Shown: one piece after another, positions 16,977-25,683 of the stretch | How the letters are laid out: each line of letters opens with the position of its first letter | How positions within the stretch are numbered: the first letter of the stretch is position 1 | Source: Geodermatophilus siccatus | GTDB taxonomy: Bacteria; Actinomycetota; Actinomycetes; Mycobacteriales; Geodermatophilaceae | Assembly: GCF_900103785.1 (NCBI RefSeq) | Contig: NZ_FNHE01000003.1 | Span: 124,001 to 188,000, forward strand | Reading direction: 5' to 3' | DNA: 64,000 bases | Program-made: the position numbers and the translations under genes | Notes under the pieces: generated by a model | Told to the model about the DNA's origin: nothing | The model's database searches: none | Seen by the model: only the letters and a program-made list of their open reading frames with translations

Positions 16977-19742
16977 ATGCCGGTGGGACACCAGGTGTAC
17001 GAGCGGTACGACGGCGAGGACGAGCAGGCCGAGCTGCAGGGCTTCGAGGAGCTGGCCCGCGAGCTCATGCTGGTGCAGGAGCGGAACCGCGGGGCGAGTG
17101 GCGCGGCGACCGTGGACCGTGCCTTCCACGCGAAGACCGTGCTGGCCGTGGAGGACGCCTGCCTGCGGGTGCGGCGCGACCTGCCGCAGGACCTGCAGCG
17201 GGGCTGCTTCCGGCCCGGCGCCGAGCTCCCCGTCACCGTCCGGTTCTCCAACGCGAACGGGGCCGCCCAGCCCGACAGCGCCCCGGACCTGCGCGGCGTC
17301 GCGCTGCGGGTGCACGCGGGCGGGGACGCGGTGCACGACCTGCTGATGACCAACTGGCCCGTGTCCCCGGCAGCCAACGCCCGGGAGTTCGTGGCGATGG
17401 CCTCGGCGGTGGCGGGACGGACGTCGAGGGTGTCGAAGCTGCTGTCCCTGGCGCTGCGGCTGCCCCGCAGGGTCGGCCCGTTCGCCACCGTCCGGATCAT
17501 CGGGAACCTCCTCTGTTCCACGCGCCGGTCCGAGAGCCTCGCCCGGGAGAGGTACTACAGCCGCGGGGCGATCCTCTGGGGGGAGGCCGGCCCGGTCCGC
17601 TACCGCCTGCACCCGGTGGTGTCCCCGGCCGTCCCGCCGAGCACCGGCCCGGACGCGCTGCGCACCGACTTCGCCCGCCGGCTGGCGGCCGGCGACGTCG
17701 AGTTCGACCTGCAGGTGCAGCGCTACGTCTCGGAGCGGCGGACACCGGTCGAGAACACGGCCCGGAGGTGGCTGTTCGTCCGGTACGAGTCCGTGGCCCG
17801 CCTCGTCCTGCCCCGCCAGGACGTTGGCACCGCACGGGCCCGCCTCGTCGAGCACCGCGTCGACCGGCTGGCCTTCAACCCCTGGAACACCACCGACGAG
17901 TTCCGGCCGCTGGGCAACCTCAACCGGGCGCGGCGGGCGGCCTACGAGGCCGGCAGCGCCCACCGCCTGCACCAGCGGTTCGTGACCGAGGAACCGCGAC
18001 GGACGGTCCTGCTCAACGGGCTGGTCGGCCGGGTCTTCGCCCGCGTTAACCGGCGGTGGCCGTGGCACCGCCTGCCCTCCCGGCTGGCCCTGCTGAACCT
18101 GGCGGTCCTGCGCCGCCAGCTGCGCCGCGAGAACCTGATCGACACCGACCTGCCGGCCCGGGTCGAGGTGCGGACGCCGGGAGCCGAGCCTCCAGCCGAC
18201 GCGGTGGCGCACCGGACCGCGGACGGCTGCTGGAACGACCTGTCGTCCCCCGGCATGGGTGCCACAGGGGCCCGGTTCGGCCGCAACATGCCCGTCGACT
18301 CCCGCCAGTCCGACCTCCCCGACCCGGTCGAGGTCGCCGACCAGCTCCTGGCGCGGAAGAGCTTCATCCCCGCCCCCTCGCTCAACGTCCTCGCCGCGGC
18401 CTGGATCCAGTTCCAGGTGCACGACTGGGTGCAGCACCGCCGCCACCCGGTGGGCGAGCGCAGCATCGACCTCCCGCTCCCCGGCGAGCGCCGATGGCGC
18501 AACACGACCGACGGCCGCCCCGAGCGTGTCATGCGCATCGCCGAGGACGACGGCGACCGCAACCAGGTCTCGCACTGGTGGGACGGCTCGGAGGTCTACG
18601 GCAGCGACCCCGACAAGGCGGCCCAGCTGCGCGAGGACGGCGGGCGCGGCGCGCGGCTCCGCCTCGAGGACGGCCACCTGCCCACCGGCCCCGGCGAGGT
18701 GGTGCTGGCCGGGTTCTCCGACAGCTGGTGGCTGGGTCTCAGCGCCTTGCAGACCCTGTTCGCCCGGGAGCACAACGCGGTGTGCGACGCCCTCCAGGAG
18801 GAGTACCCGCACCTCGACGACGAGCGGACGTACCAGACCGCGCGGCTGGTCGTCTCCGCGCTGATCGCCAAGATCCACACGGTGGAGTGGACGCCGGCGA
18901 TCCTCGGCACGAAGACCCTCGACACCGCGATGTCGGTCAACTGGCGGGGCGCGCCGGACCAGTGGCTCACCCGCCTCGGTCTCCGGTTGCTGGACCCGCA
19001 CGCCGTCCACGGCATCCCGCGCACCCGGCCCGACCACTCCGGCGTCCCGTTCTCCCTCACCGAGGAGTTCGTGACGGTCTACCGGATGCACCCCCTCATC
19101 CCCGACCGCTACGCCTTCGTCGACTCCGCCACCGGGGAGGTCCGCGAGCTCGGGTTCGACGACATCTCGGGCCGGAAGACCCAGGACGTGTTCCGCGAGA
19201 TCGGGCTCGCCAACTCCCTGCGCTCGCTGGGCACCGCCCACCCGGGCGCGATCACGCTGCACAACTTCCCGGACGCGCTGCGGCACTTCGAGCGGGACGG
19301 CGAGATCGTCGACCTCGCGGTGGTGGACGTCGTGCGGACCCGCCGGCGGGGCGTGCCGCGCTACAACGACTTCCGGGCCGGGCTGCACATGCCCCGGATC
19401 AGCCGGTTCGAGGAGCTCACGACCGACCCGGAGACCCTCGCCGCGCTGCAGCGGCTGTACCCGTCGGTCGACGACGTCGACACCGTGGTCGGCCTCCTCG
19501 CCGAGACCCCGCCCGCCGGCTTCGGGTTCAGCGACACGGCGTTCCGGGTCTTCCTGCTCATGGCGTCCCGCCGGCTGCAGAGCGACCGGTTCCTCACCGT
19601 GGACTTCCGGCCCGAGGTGTACACCCCGCTGGGGATGGACTGGGTCGCCCGCGGCAGCATGGCCGACGTCGTGCGGCGCCACTGCCCCGAGCTGGCCGGG
19701 GTCGTCGGGACCGGCAAGGCGGCGTTCGCCCCGTGGCGCTGA
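16977..19742 (+). CDS. Fusion of catalase-like domain with animal-type haem peroxidase/dioxygenase
   Basis: 921 residues; ATG at 16977 follows GAGGGGGAACG. Residues 1-390 are catalase-related: FHAKTVLAVEDACLRV with the distal His, TVRFSNANGAAQPD, RGVALRVHAGG and a C-terminal RPLGNLNRARRAAYEA Tyr ligand. From about residue 430 the protein is an animal haem peroxidase of the alpha-dioxygenase/cyclooxygenase branch: distal His in QFQVHDWVQHR (about 480) and the YRMHPLIPD block (about 701). That block keeps both the proximal His and the Tyr three residues before it that forms the fatty-acid-oxidising radical. The pairing resembles oxylipin enzymes in which one domain makes a fatty-acid hydroperoxide and the catalase-like domain converts it. 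No signal peptide. Product unknown. Confidence 0.85.
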   Translation: MPVGHQVYERYDGEDEQAELQGFEELARELMLVQERNRGASGAATVDRAFHAKTVLAVEDACLRVRRDLPQDLQRGCFRPGAELPVTVRFSNANGAAQPDSAPDLRGVALRVHAGGDAVHDLLMTNWPVSPAANAREFVAMASAVAGRTSRVSKLLSLALRLPRRVGPFATVRIIGNLLCSTRRSESLARERYYSRGAILWGEAGPVRYRLHPVVSPAVPPSTGPDALRTDFARRLAAGDVEFDLQVQRYVSERRTPVENTARRWLFVRYESVARLVLPRQDVGTARARLVEHRVDRLAFNPWNTTDEFRPLGNLNRARRAAYEAGSAHRLHQRFVTEEPRRTVLLNGLVGRVFARVNRRWPWHRLPSRLALLNLAVLRRQLRRENLIDTDLPARVEVRTPGAEPPADAVAHRTADGCWNDLSSPGMGATGARFGRNMPVDSRQSDLPDPVEVADQLLARKSFIPAPSLNVLAAAWIQFQVHDWVQHRRHPVGERSIDLPLPGERRWRNTTDGRPERVMRIAEDDGDRNQVSHWWDGSEVYGSDPDKAAQLREDGGRGARLRLEDGHLPTGPGEVVLAGFSDSWWLGLSALQTLFAREHNAVCDALQEEYPHLDDERTYQTARLVVSALIAKIHTVEWTPAILGTKTLDTAMSVNWRGAPDQWLTRLGLRLLDPHAVHGIPRTRPDHSGVPFSLTEEFVTVYRMHPLIPDRYAFVDSATGEVRELGFDDISGRKTQDVFREIGLANSLRSLGTAHPGAITLHNFPDALRHFERDGEIVDLAVVDVVRTRRRGVPRYNDFRAGLHMPRISRFEELTTDPETLAALQRLYPSVDDVDTVVGLLAETPPAGFGFSDTAFRVFLLMASRRLQSDRFLTVDFRPEVYTPLGMDWVARGSMADVVRRHCPELAGVVGTGKAAFAPWR

Positions 19743-19761
19743 CCTGCCGGTCCCGCGACCC

Positions 19762-20451
19762 TCACGCCGCACACGGCCGGTGGGTGACCCCACGCCGGTC
19801 CGCTGCCAGGTAGCGGCTGACCGCCGGCGTGGCCTCCAGGCGGGCCAGGGTGCGAGCCCGGGTCGGGCCGATGCTGCCGATCGGCATCCCCAGCATCGCG
19901 CTGATCTCCCGGTAGCTGAGCGGGGGGTCGGCCACGAGCAGGAGCAGCAGGTCGCGCTGCGCCGTCGGCAGGTCGGCGAGACCCTCGCGCACGGCCTCGA
20001 CCTGCTCGGCCTGCAGCAGGTCGGCGTCGACGTCGGGGTCGTGCTCGAGGAACGCCTGGGCGGAGTCGTCCAGCGGGTCGACCGGCAGCGTCCGCGCGCG
20101 GCCGCGGGCCAGGCGGAGGCTCTCGTGGTGAGCGGTCGTCGCGATCCAGCCGGGCAGCGCGAGCGGCTCGCGGAGCCGGTGGAGGTGCTCCACCAGGCGC
20201 AGCCAGGTCACCTGGGCGACGTCCTCGGCGTCGTGCTCGCCGAGCCGGTACCTGCTGGTGATCGCGCGGACGAGCGGGGTGAACCGCTGCACGAGCCCCT
20301 GCCAGGCGCAGGGCTCGCCGCGCCGGGCGGCCTCGACGAGCGCCGCCGGGTCGGGCTGGCCGGCCGTGCCCGGGCCCGGGGTGCACCGCTGTGCACCGCG
20401 GCCCGGGTCGTCCTGGGGGAGTGCGTCGAGGCTGTCGTGGAGCGTGCACAT
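19762..20451 (-). CDS. ECF-family RNA polymerase sigma factor
   Basis: 229 residues; ATG with GGAGGA upstream. Region 2 reads WQGLVQRFTPLVRAITSRYR, then HDAEDVAQVTWLRLVEHL. Region 4 reads LPTAQRDLLLLLVADPPLSY, then REISAMLGMPIGSIGPTRAR. It converges with the catalase/peroxidase fusion gene (stops 19 bases apart). It is divergent from the TetR-like gene at 20650, sharing a 198-base region with palindromes. It resembles the ECF at 11417, particularly in region 4, so the two may recognise related promoters. Confidence 0.9.
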   Translation of the reverse strand: MCTLHDSLDALPQDDPGRGAQRCTPGPGTAGQPDPAALVEAARRGEPCAWQGLVQRFTPLVRAITSRYRLGEHDAEDVAQVTWLRLVEHLHRLREPLALPGWIATTAHHESLRLARGRARTLPVDPLDDSAQAFLEHDPDVDADLLQAEQVEAVREGLADLPTAQRDLLLLLVADPPLSYREISAMLGMPIGSIGPTRARTLARLEATPAVSRYLAADRRGVTHRPCAA

Positions 20452-20589
20452 GTCGGTCCTCCGTGGCGGCCGTTCGCTGGTGGGACGACTGTCGAGCGGG
20501 CCGGCACGGCAGGTCCAAGCCCATCAGGGACGGCGGACACGCACGGGGACACCGAGCCGGGCACGCGCTTCCCGGGGTGCGAGGGCGAC

Positions 20590-20626
20590 ACCTCCAGCGC
20601 TGGAGGTCCTAGGCTGGAGGTCCAGC
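20590..20626. promoter_or_regulatory. Two tandem palindromes, probable operator
   Basis: ACCTCCAGCGCTGGAGGT (20590-20607) is a perfect 18-base palindrome. Six bases on, GCTGGA-GG-TCCAGC (20613-20626) is a second perfect inverted repeat. Both contain the half-site GCTGGA or its complement. They lie 24-60 bases before the TetR-like gene start and between it and the divergent ECF sigma gene, as expected for an autoregulatory TetR-family operator. Confidence 0.6.
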
Positions 20627-20649
20627 TCCTGTGGCACCCGGGGGAAGCG

Positions 20650-21456
20650 ATGCCCGAGGACGACCTGTCGGCCGTGCTGACGAACGTCGCAGCCGATGCC
20701 CGCCCGGTCACCCGCACGAAGATCGCCAACAGCCCGGAGACGCGCGCCTTCCTCGACATCGGGCTGCTGCTGCTCTGCGACGACCTGCTCGACCACCGGG
20801 GTCCCGACCTGATGGACGACCACGACGCCGGCACCCGCCTGTTCGCCGGGCTGTCGCAGGCCCGCCTGATCGAGCGCGCGGAGCACGAGGACGCCCGCCG
20901 GGAGCACCCGAGGATGCTGACCGTCGGGATGTTCCGGGACCGCTGGCGGTACAAGAGCCGCTACACCGAGGACCTCATCGCCTACCTGCTGCGGCCGGCT
21001 CTCGTGGAGCACACCATCCACGACGTGGCCGAGGCGGCCAAGGGACTCCCCGAGGACCTGCCCTTCGCCGACCTCGTCCGGCAGATGGTCGAGCGGGTGA
21101 TGGCCGTGACCCTGGACGACCCGCTGTGGGGCCTGCGCACGGTCGTCTGGGTCGCCCTGCCGAACCACCCGCGGGTGCAGATGTTCCTCAAGGCCCAGTA
21201 CGAGGAGTGGATCGCCTACTGGACCGTCCTCTACGAGCGGCTCGCCGGCCGCTTCGGTCTGCAGCTGCGCCCGGAGTACACCTGGCACGACGTCGCGGAG
21301 GTCTTCCACGCCCTCGCGGAGGGAGCCCGGCTGCGGGCACGGGCGACGGGGTCGGCCACGGCGCTCTCGTCCGGGGACAACGTCCTGGTCGGCGCGATCC
21401 ACATGCTGCTGCCCGGCCTGTTCGTCAACCCGGAGGCCACGACCCGCAAGCCCTAG
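20650..21456 (+). CDS. TetR-like transcriptional regulator (divergent)
   Basis: 268 residues from ATG 20650. The helix-turn-helix is poorly conserved but the segment MLTVGMFRDRWRYKSRYTEDLIAYLLR (about 95-121) looks like the TetR recognition helix and following helix (usually VSRGTLYxHFPSKEAL). A long all-helical ligand domain follows. Palindromes directly upstream support a DNA-binding role. The divergent sigma factor gene is the most likely other target. An alternative reading as an unrelated helical protein cannot be excluded. Confidence 0.6.
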   Translation: MPEDDLSAVLTNVAADARPVTRTKIANSPETRAFLDIGLLLLCDDLLDHRGPDLMDDHDAGTRLFAGLSQARLIERAEHEDARREHPRMLTVGMFRDRWRYKSRYTEDLIAYLLRPALVEHTIHDVAEAAKGLPEDLPFADLVRQMVERVMAVTLDDPLWGLRTVVWVALPNHPRVQMFLKAQYEEWIAYWTVLYERLAGRFGLQLRPEYTWHDVAEVFHALAEGARLRARATGSATALSSGDNVLVGAIHMLLPGLFVNPEATTRKP

Positions 21457-21471
21457 GCCGGGCGGAGGTCG

Positions 21472-24400
21472 TCAGCGCCGGCTGCCGTTGAGCCGGCTCG
21501 TCCGCAACCACCCCCGGCTGCGCCGACCGTTGCTCCCCGGCTCCGTGTGTGACGGCGGCAGGTCGCGGCCGCCGGCGACCGTGGCGGCGACGGACACGGC
21601 GGACGCCACGGCCGCTCCGTTCCCGACCGGCGGTGCGGGAGGCGTCGGGCCCCGCGCCCCGGCGCCGTCCGCGCTCCCGGACAGGTCGCCGGTGTGCTCG
21701 CCGAGGGAACGGCAGCGGAGCCCGAGCTCGTGGCCCAGCCGCTTGTACGAGGAGAACTTGCCCTCGTCGAACCACTGGTCGGCGGTGCTGTCGTGCGGGA
21801 ACACGGGGTTCGACGCGGCGTACGCCAGGAGCTCGTAGGGCAGCTGCGGCCACAGCACCGCCTTGGCGAGCACGAGGACGCCGGTGCGCTGATCCGGGGC
21901 GAGCCCGCTCTCCTCCGGGTAGGTGATCCGCATGGTGACGACGCCGCGCTTGCACAGCCGGGCGTTGAGCGCGGCCAGCGGGTCCTCCGGCTCGAAGGGC
22001 TTCCCGCTGCCGGGGACCAGGTCGAACAGGTCGAACCCCTCCTCCGGCTCGATCCGCACCCCGAGCTCGTCGTGCGCCAGGCGCAGGGCCGCACCGAACG
22101 TGCCGGCGGTCGGCGGCGCGTCGCCACTGGCGTCGATGACGTAGATCGTGCGGCACCTCCGCCGCAGCGCCTCGACCAGGCCCAGGTTCTCGTAGTGGCC
22201 GCCGTCGGAGACGTGCAGCAGCCGCTGGAAGTAGGGGTGGACGCCCAGCACCTCCCGCAGGAGGTAGGGCAGGCGGCGCACGTGCGGCATCCCCGGCAGG
22301 GTCCAGTCGTCCTCGGCCGCGAGGTTCTGGCGCAGCAGCAGGTAGTCCGGGTGGGGCAGCCACGACCCGAGCCGGGCGCCGGAGATCGCCAGCAGGCTGC
22401 CGTACCAGGACGAGGCCCGGCCCATCGCCGAGGCGAAGGCCGCACCGCTGATGGCCACGGCCGCCTGGACGGTCAGGTCCCGCTTCAGCTGCTGCGGGCA
22501 GGCCTCGATCGCCACCGACGTCGGGACCCAGCCGACGTCCGGCCCGCCGATGTGGTCGCTGCTCATCACGTAGGAGACCGCCCGGAGCCCGGGAGCGGTC
22601 CGGTCGTCGTCGACGAGGTTGGCAGCGGCGGCGAAGACGAACCGGGGTCCGGGCGATCGCCAGTCGTCGGGGTGCACGCGGCCGTGAGTGCTCAGCGTGG
22701 TCGGCTCGGACGGCAGGTAGGGGACGGCGACCCCCTGTCGCGCGCGGACGGCGAAGGCGCTCGCCAGCCGGGAGCGGTAGAAGGGGTGCAGGCTCAGCGC
22801 GGTCTCGTCGACGAAGCCGCCGACGACCACCCACAGCACGCCGACGACGAGGGCGACCGTCAGCGCCGTGGCGTCCGCCCGGGTGGCGACGGCGGCGCCG
22901 AAGACCAGCAGCCAGACGGCGGCGAGCAGGGCGAGCACGAGCGTGACGAGCAGCAGCCGCAGGACCGAGGCGGGAGTCGTCGCCGTCGACCGCGCGGCCT
23001 TGCCCCGCTCGCGGAACTCCCTGACGCTGCCGGGCTTCTTCCAGAAGGCTGCCGCCACCGTGGCGAGGTAGCTGAGCAGGACGGCGACGAGCGGCCCGCC
23101 CACGGTGATGGCGCTGCTGTCCCCCGTGCGCGCGTAGAGCCAGCAGGTCGCGTAGCTGATCGCCGGGACCACGAGGACGAAGGCGGCCACGACCGCGGCG
23201 AGGGCAGCGGCCGCCTGCGCGGTGCGCAGGAGGAGCCGGCACGCGAGTGAGCGCTGGTCCCGCCAGCTGGTGAGGACCACCCCGGCCAGCCAGGACAGGC
23301 ACGCGACCCCGGCGAGGACCCCGAGGCCATAGAGCGCGGGTGCGTGCGGCACCGGGTAGGAGACGGACGAGTCGCTCCCCGCGGCCGCGACGTGGCTGAG
23401 TCGCGTGACCGGGACGGCGGCGTAGAAGGCGCCGACCAGCACACCGACGACGACGGCCCCGCTGAAGAGGACGAACAGGCTCCCGATCAGCCCACGCGCC
23501 AGCAGTGCCAGAGCCAGGACCAGCTTGCCCGCCGTGCTGGCCAGGTAGCTGGAGTGCCGCCGGAGGTGGTCCTCGACGACACCGCCGGGCGCCAGTGCGT
23601 TGTCCGGGTTCCGGTCGACGCCGTCCGTGCGCGGATCCTCCGAGCCGCCACGGGTCAGGGCCTGCACCAGCGCCCCGGCGGTGTAGCCGCCGCCGGACAC
23701 GGAGATGACGTAGTCGGCCTCCTTGACCACCGGCCGCAGCGCCTGGACCGCGCCGAGCGCGACGCTGGCCGAGCGCACGCCCCCGCCGGACAGGCACACC
23801 GCCACCGGCCCGCCGTCCTCGGCCGATCGCGTGGCCGCTCGCGGGTCGGGGGGCACGCGGTAGGCGTTGCGCCACCGGGTGGAGTCGAGCATCGCCGCGG
23901 GGACCCGTTCGGGGACGTTGTCCGGCGGGGGTGGTTCCAGCGGGGGTGGCGGGATGATGCCGCTGGTGTCCATCGCGGCGAACCGCCGCAGTCGGCGCCT
24001 GCTGTTGCCGATCACCCGGGCGAACGTCAGGACCAGTCCGATGAGCGCGGTGACCGCTGCGGGGACGGCTGCGGACCACTTCACCGTCGCGGCGGCCCCC
24101 GCGGCGGCGTAGCACCACTCGGCTCGTTCGCCGAAGAACAGGAAGGCGTTCTCGGTGAGGTCGGCGACCACGGTCGCGGCGGCACAGAGGAGGCCGAGGT
24201 CGGCGAGGTGCCGGGACGTCCTGCTCCAGGTCATCATCCGGGCCAGCCGGCCCAGCACGGCCAGGGCGGAGCCGTAGCCGAGGACCAGCAGCACGTCCGG
24301 CCCGAGCGTGTCGCGCAGGAGCGCCGGGTCGGCGGGCCGGTCGAGCCCCAGCCCGATGCGCACCAGGTCCGGCAGCGGGGGAGCGAGCTGCCGGTAGGCC

Positions 24401-24495
24401 ACCCACCCGGCTCCCGCGGCGGCCACCGCCGCCAGGGCGCGGGCGACGGCAGCGGTGCGGGAGATCCGGCGCTGCACCTGGGTCGTCGGCTTCAT
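21472..24495 (-). CDS. Large membrane protein with patatin-like phospholipase domain
   Basis: About 1007 residues from ATG 24495. Three or more membrane helices precede the patatin part. The patatin oxyanion loop is GGGVRSASVALGAVQAL. The nucleophile elbow is VISVSGGGYTAGAL, slightly different from canonical GxSxG. A multi-helix membrane block interrupts the domain (about residues 380-600). The catalytic Asp is in SDGGHYENLGLVEAL. A split patatin wrapped around membrane helices is known in large actinobacterial and proteobacterial proteins of unknown role. Activity would be release of fatty acids from membrane lipids at the inner face. The start is uncertain: the frame extends 59 codons further as Ala/Pro-rich sequence. 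Confidence 0.75.
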   Translation of the reverse strand: MKPTTQVQRRISRTAAVARALAAVAAAGAGWVAYRQLAPPLPDLVRIGLGLDRPADPALLRDTLGPDVLLVLGYGSALAVLGRLARMMTWSRTSRHLADLGLLCAAATVVADLTENAFLFFGERAEWCYAAAGAAATVKWSAAVPAAVTALIGLVLTFARVIGNSRRRLRRFAAMDTSGIIPPPPLEPPPPDNVPERVPAAMLDSTRWRNAYRVPPDPRAATRSAEDGGPVAVCLSGGGVRSASVALGAVQALRPVVKEADYVISVSGGGYTAGALVQALTRGGSEDPRTDGVDRNPDNALAPGGVVEDHLRRHSSYLASTAGKLVLALALLARGLIGSLFVLFSGAVVVGVLVGAFYAAVPVTRLSHVAAAGSDSSVSYPVPHAPALYGLGVLAGVACLSWLAGVVLTSWRDQRSLACRLLLRTAQAAAALAAVVAAFVLVVPAISYATCWLYARTGDSSAITVGGPLVAVLLSYLATVAAAFWKKPGSVREFRERGKAARSTATTPASVLRLLLVTLVLALLAAVWLLVFGAAVATRADATALTVALVVGVLWVVVGGFVDETALSLHPFYRSRLASAFAVRARQGVAVPYLPSEPTTLSTHGRVHPDDWRSPGPRFVFAAAANLVDDDRTAPGLRAVSYVMSSDHIGGPDVGWVPTSVAIEACPQQLKRDLTVQAAVAISGAAFASAMGRASSWYGSLLAISGARLGSWLPHPDYLLLRQNLAAEDDWTLPGMPHVRRLPYLLREVLGVHPYFQRLLHVSDGGHYENLGLVEALRRRCRTIYVIDASGDAPPTAGTFGAALRLAHDELGVRIEPEEGFDLFDLVPGSGKPFEPEDPLAALNARLCKRGVVTMRITYPEESGLAPDQRTGVLVLAKAVLWPQLPYELLAYAASNPVFPHDSTADQWFDEGKFSSYKRLGHELGLRCRSLGEHTGDLSGSADGAGARGPTPPAPPVGNGAAVASAVSVAATVAGGRDLPPSHTEPGSNGRRSRGWLRTSRLNGSRR

Positions 24496-24958
24496 CGTCG
24501 ACACCGGCGGTCCGGCCTCGGCGGCTCCTCCCGGCGCCGGGGGAGGTGCGCCGGCCGCTGCCGCCGCCGCGCCGGGAGAGGTCGACTGTGCTGCTCGATC
24601 GGCCACCGTGTCCTCCGCCTGCTGTGCGGTCCGTGGGACGGCAGCCGCTCGCGGGGCGCGCGGAGCTGCCACCCGAGGGAGGGCCGAGGAGTCGCGCTGA
24701 TACGTGTCGGGCCGCTGCTCCGGCCGACTCCGGGGCAGCCGTTCGCGCTACCGGGGTCTGCTCCAGCCGCGACCGGCGGTGAGCGCGATGGTCCCGACCG
24801 TTCCGTCGTCCCCGGTCGGGGGTCATCCGATCGGTGGGCCGGCCGGTCGGTCGGGTGCGGACTGTCCACAGATCGGCTGACGCCGGTCCCGTGGAGCGGC
24901 GCCGTCCACCTACAGTCCCGTCGTCCCGAGCGGTGTCGGGCGGTGAGACGGGGGTTCG
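24496..24958. other. Region between divergent patatin and tad genes
   Basis: 463 bases. The first 180 could encode an Ala/Pro-rich N-terminal extension of the patatin gene. The remainder should hold the promoter for the Tad operon. A CCTACAGT element at about 24908-24915 resembles an actinobacterial -10 box, but no matching -35 is clear. No Shine-Dalgarno site precedes the tadA GTG at 24959 beyond a GGGGG run. Confidence 0.4.
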
Positions 24959-25675
24959 GTGCCGACTGCGACGAGCGCGCTCGACGTCGTCGACGGCGAG
25001 GTGCGCGAGCTGATCCGCCGCCGTGGGCTGGACCCGTTCACCGACCCCGGGCCGGTGCGCCTGCTGGTCCGCGACGTGGTGGCCGACTACTCCGAGCGGT
25101 CGCTGACCTCGGCGCTGCCGCCGATCGGCGACCCGGACGCGGTGGTGCGGGACGTGCTGGACCGGGTGGCCGGGTTCGGGCCGCTGCAGCGGTGGCTGGA
25201 CGACCCGGAGGTCGAGGAGATCTGGGTCAACGAGCCGGGCCGGGTGTTCGTCGCGCGGCGCGGCCGCTCGGAGCTGACGACGACGATCCTGGCGCCCGGT
25301 GAGCTGGCCGACCTGGTGGAGCGGATGCTGCGCACCTCGGGGCGGCGGATCGACATGTCAACGCCGTTCGTGGACGCGATGATGCCCGACGGGTCGCGGC
25401 TGCACGTGGTCATCCCCGACATCACCCGGCGGCACATGGCGGTCAACATCCGCAAGTTCGTGCTGCAGGCGCACTCCCTGGACGAGCTGGTCGGGCTGGG
25501 CACGCTGACCCCGCAGGCGGCGCGGTTCCTGGAGGCGGCGGTGGTCTCCGGGCTGAACGTGCTCGTCGCCGGCGGCACCCAGGCGGGGAAGACCACCTTG
25601 TTGAACTGCCTGTGCGCGGCGATCCCGGCGCGGGAGCGGGTGATCACCTGCGAGGAGGTCTTCGAGCTCCCATAG
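24959..25675 (+). pseudogene. tadA: tadA/cpaF pilus ATPase, piece 1 (N domain and Walker A)
   Basis: First part of the TadA/CpaF secretion ATPase that powers Flp pilus assembly. GTG start at 24959; host-derived sequence runs to 25668, then seven bases of inserted element bring a TAG stop. It contains the N-terminal domain (PLQRWLDDPEVEEIWVNEPG) and Walker A (VAGGTQAGKTTLLN), and ends in the Asp-box region CEEVFEL. Walker B and the His box are on two other pieces at 33713-33904 and 53190-53535. Piece lengths 710, 192 and 346 sum to 1248 bases, exactly 416 codons with stop, a normal CpaF length. As it stands the piece lacks the catalytic glutamate and should be inactive. Confidence 0.93.
25660..25668 (+). 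other. Attachment core, left end (attL) of the serine-integrase element
   Basis: CTTCGAGCT occurs here and again at 33704-33712, and both copies sit in tadA reading frame (VFEL / FELRVPL). Deleting one copy with everything between restores tadA. This is the expected footprint of a serine integrase crossover. Confidence 0.8.
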
Positions 25676-25683
25676 ACCGTACG

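Noticed and set aside
16548-19793. A 1081-codon minus-strand frame opposite the catalase/peroxidase fusion
   Set aside because: Mirror-frame translation rich in Gly, Arg and Val with no domains. The plus-strand gene has clear motifs and a ribosome site.
18056-19813. Plus-strand frame of 585 codons within the fusion gene
   Set aside because: Pro/Arg/Gly-rich shifted reading of the fusion gene. No motif.
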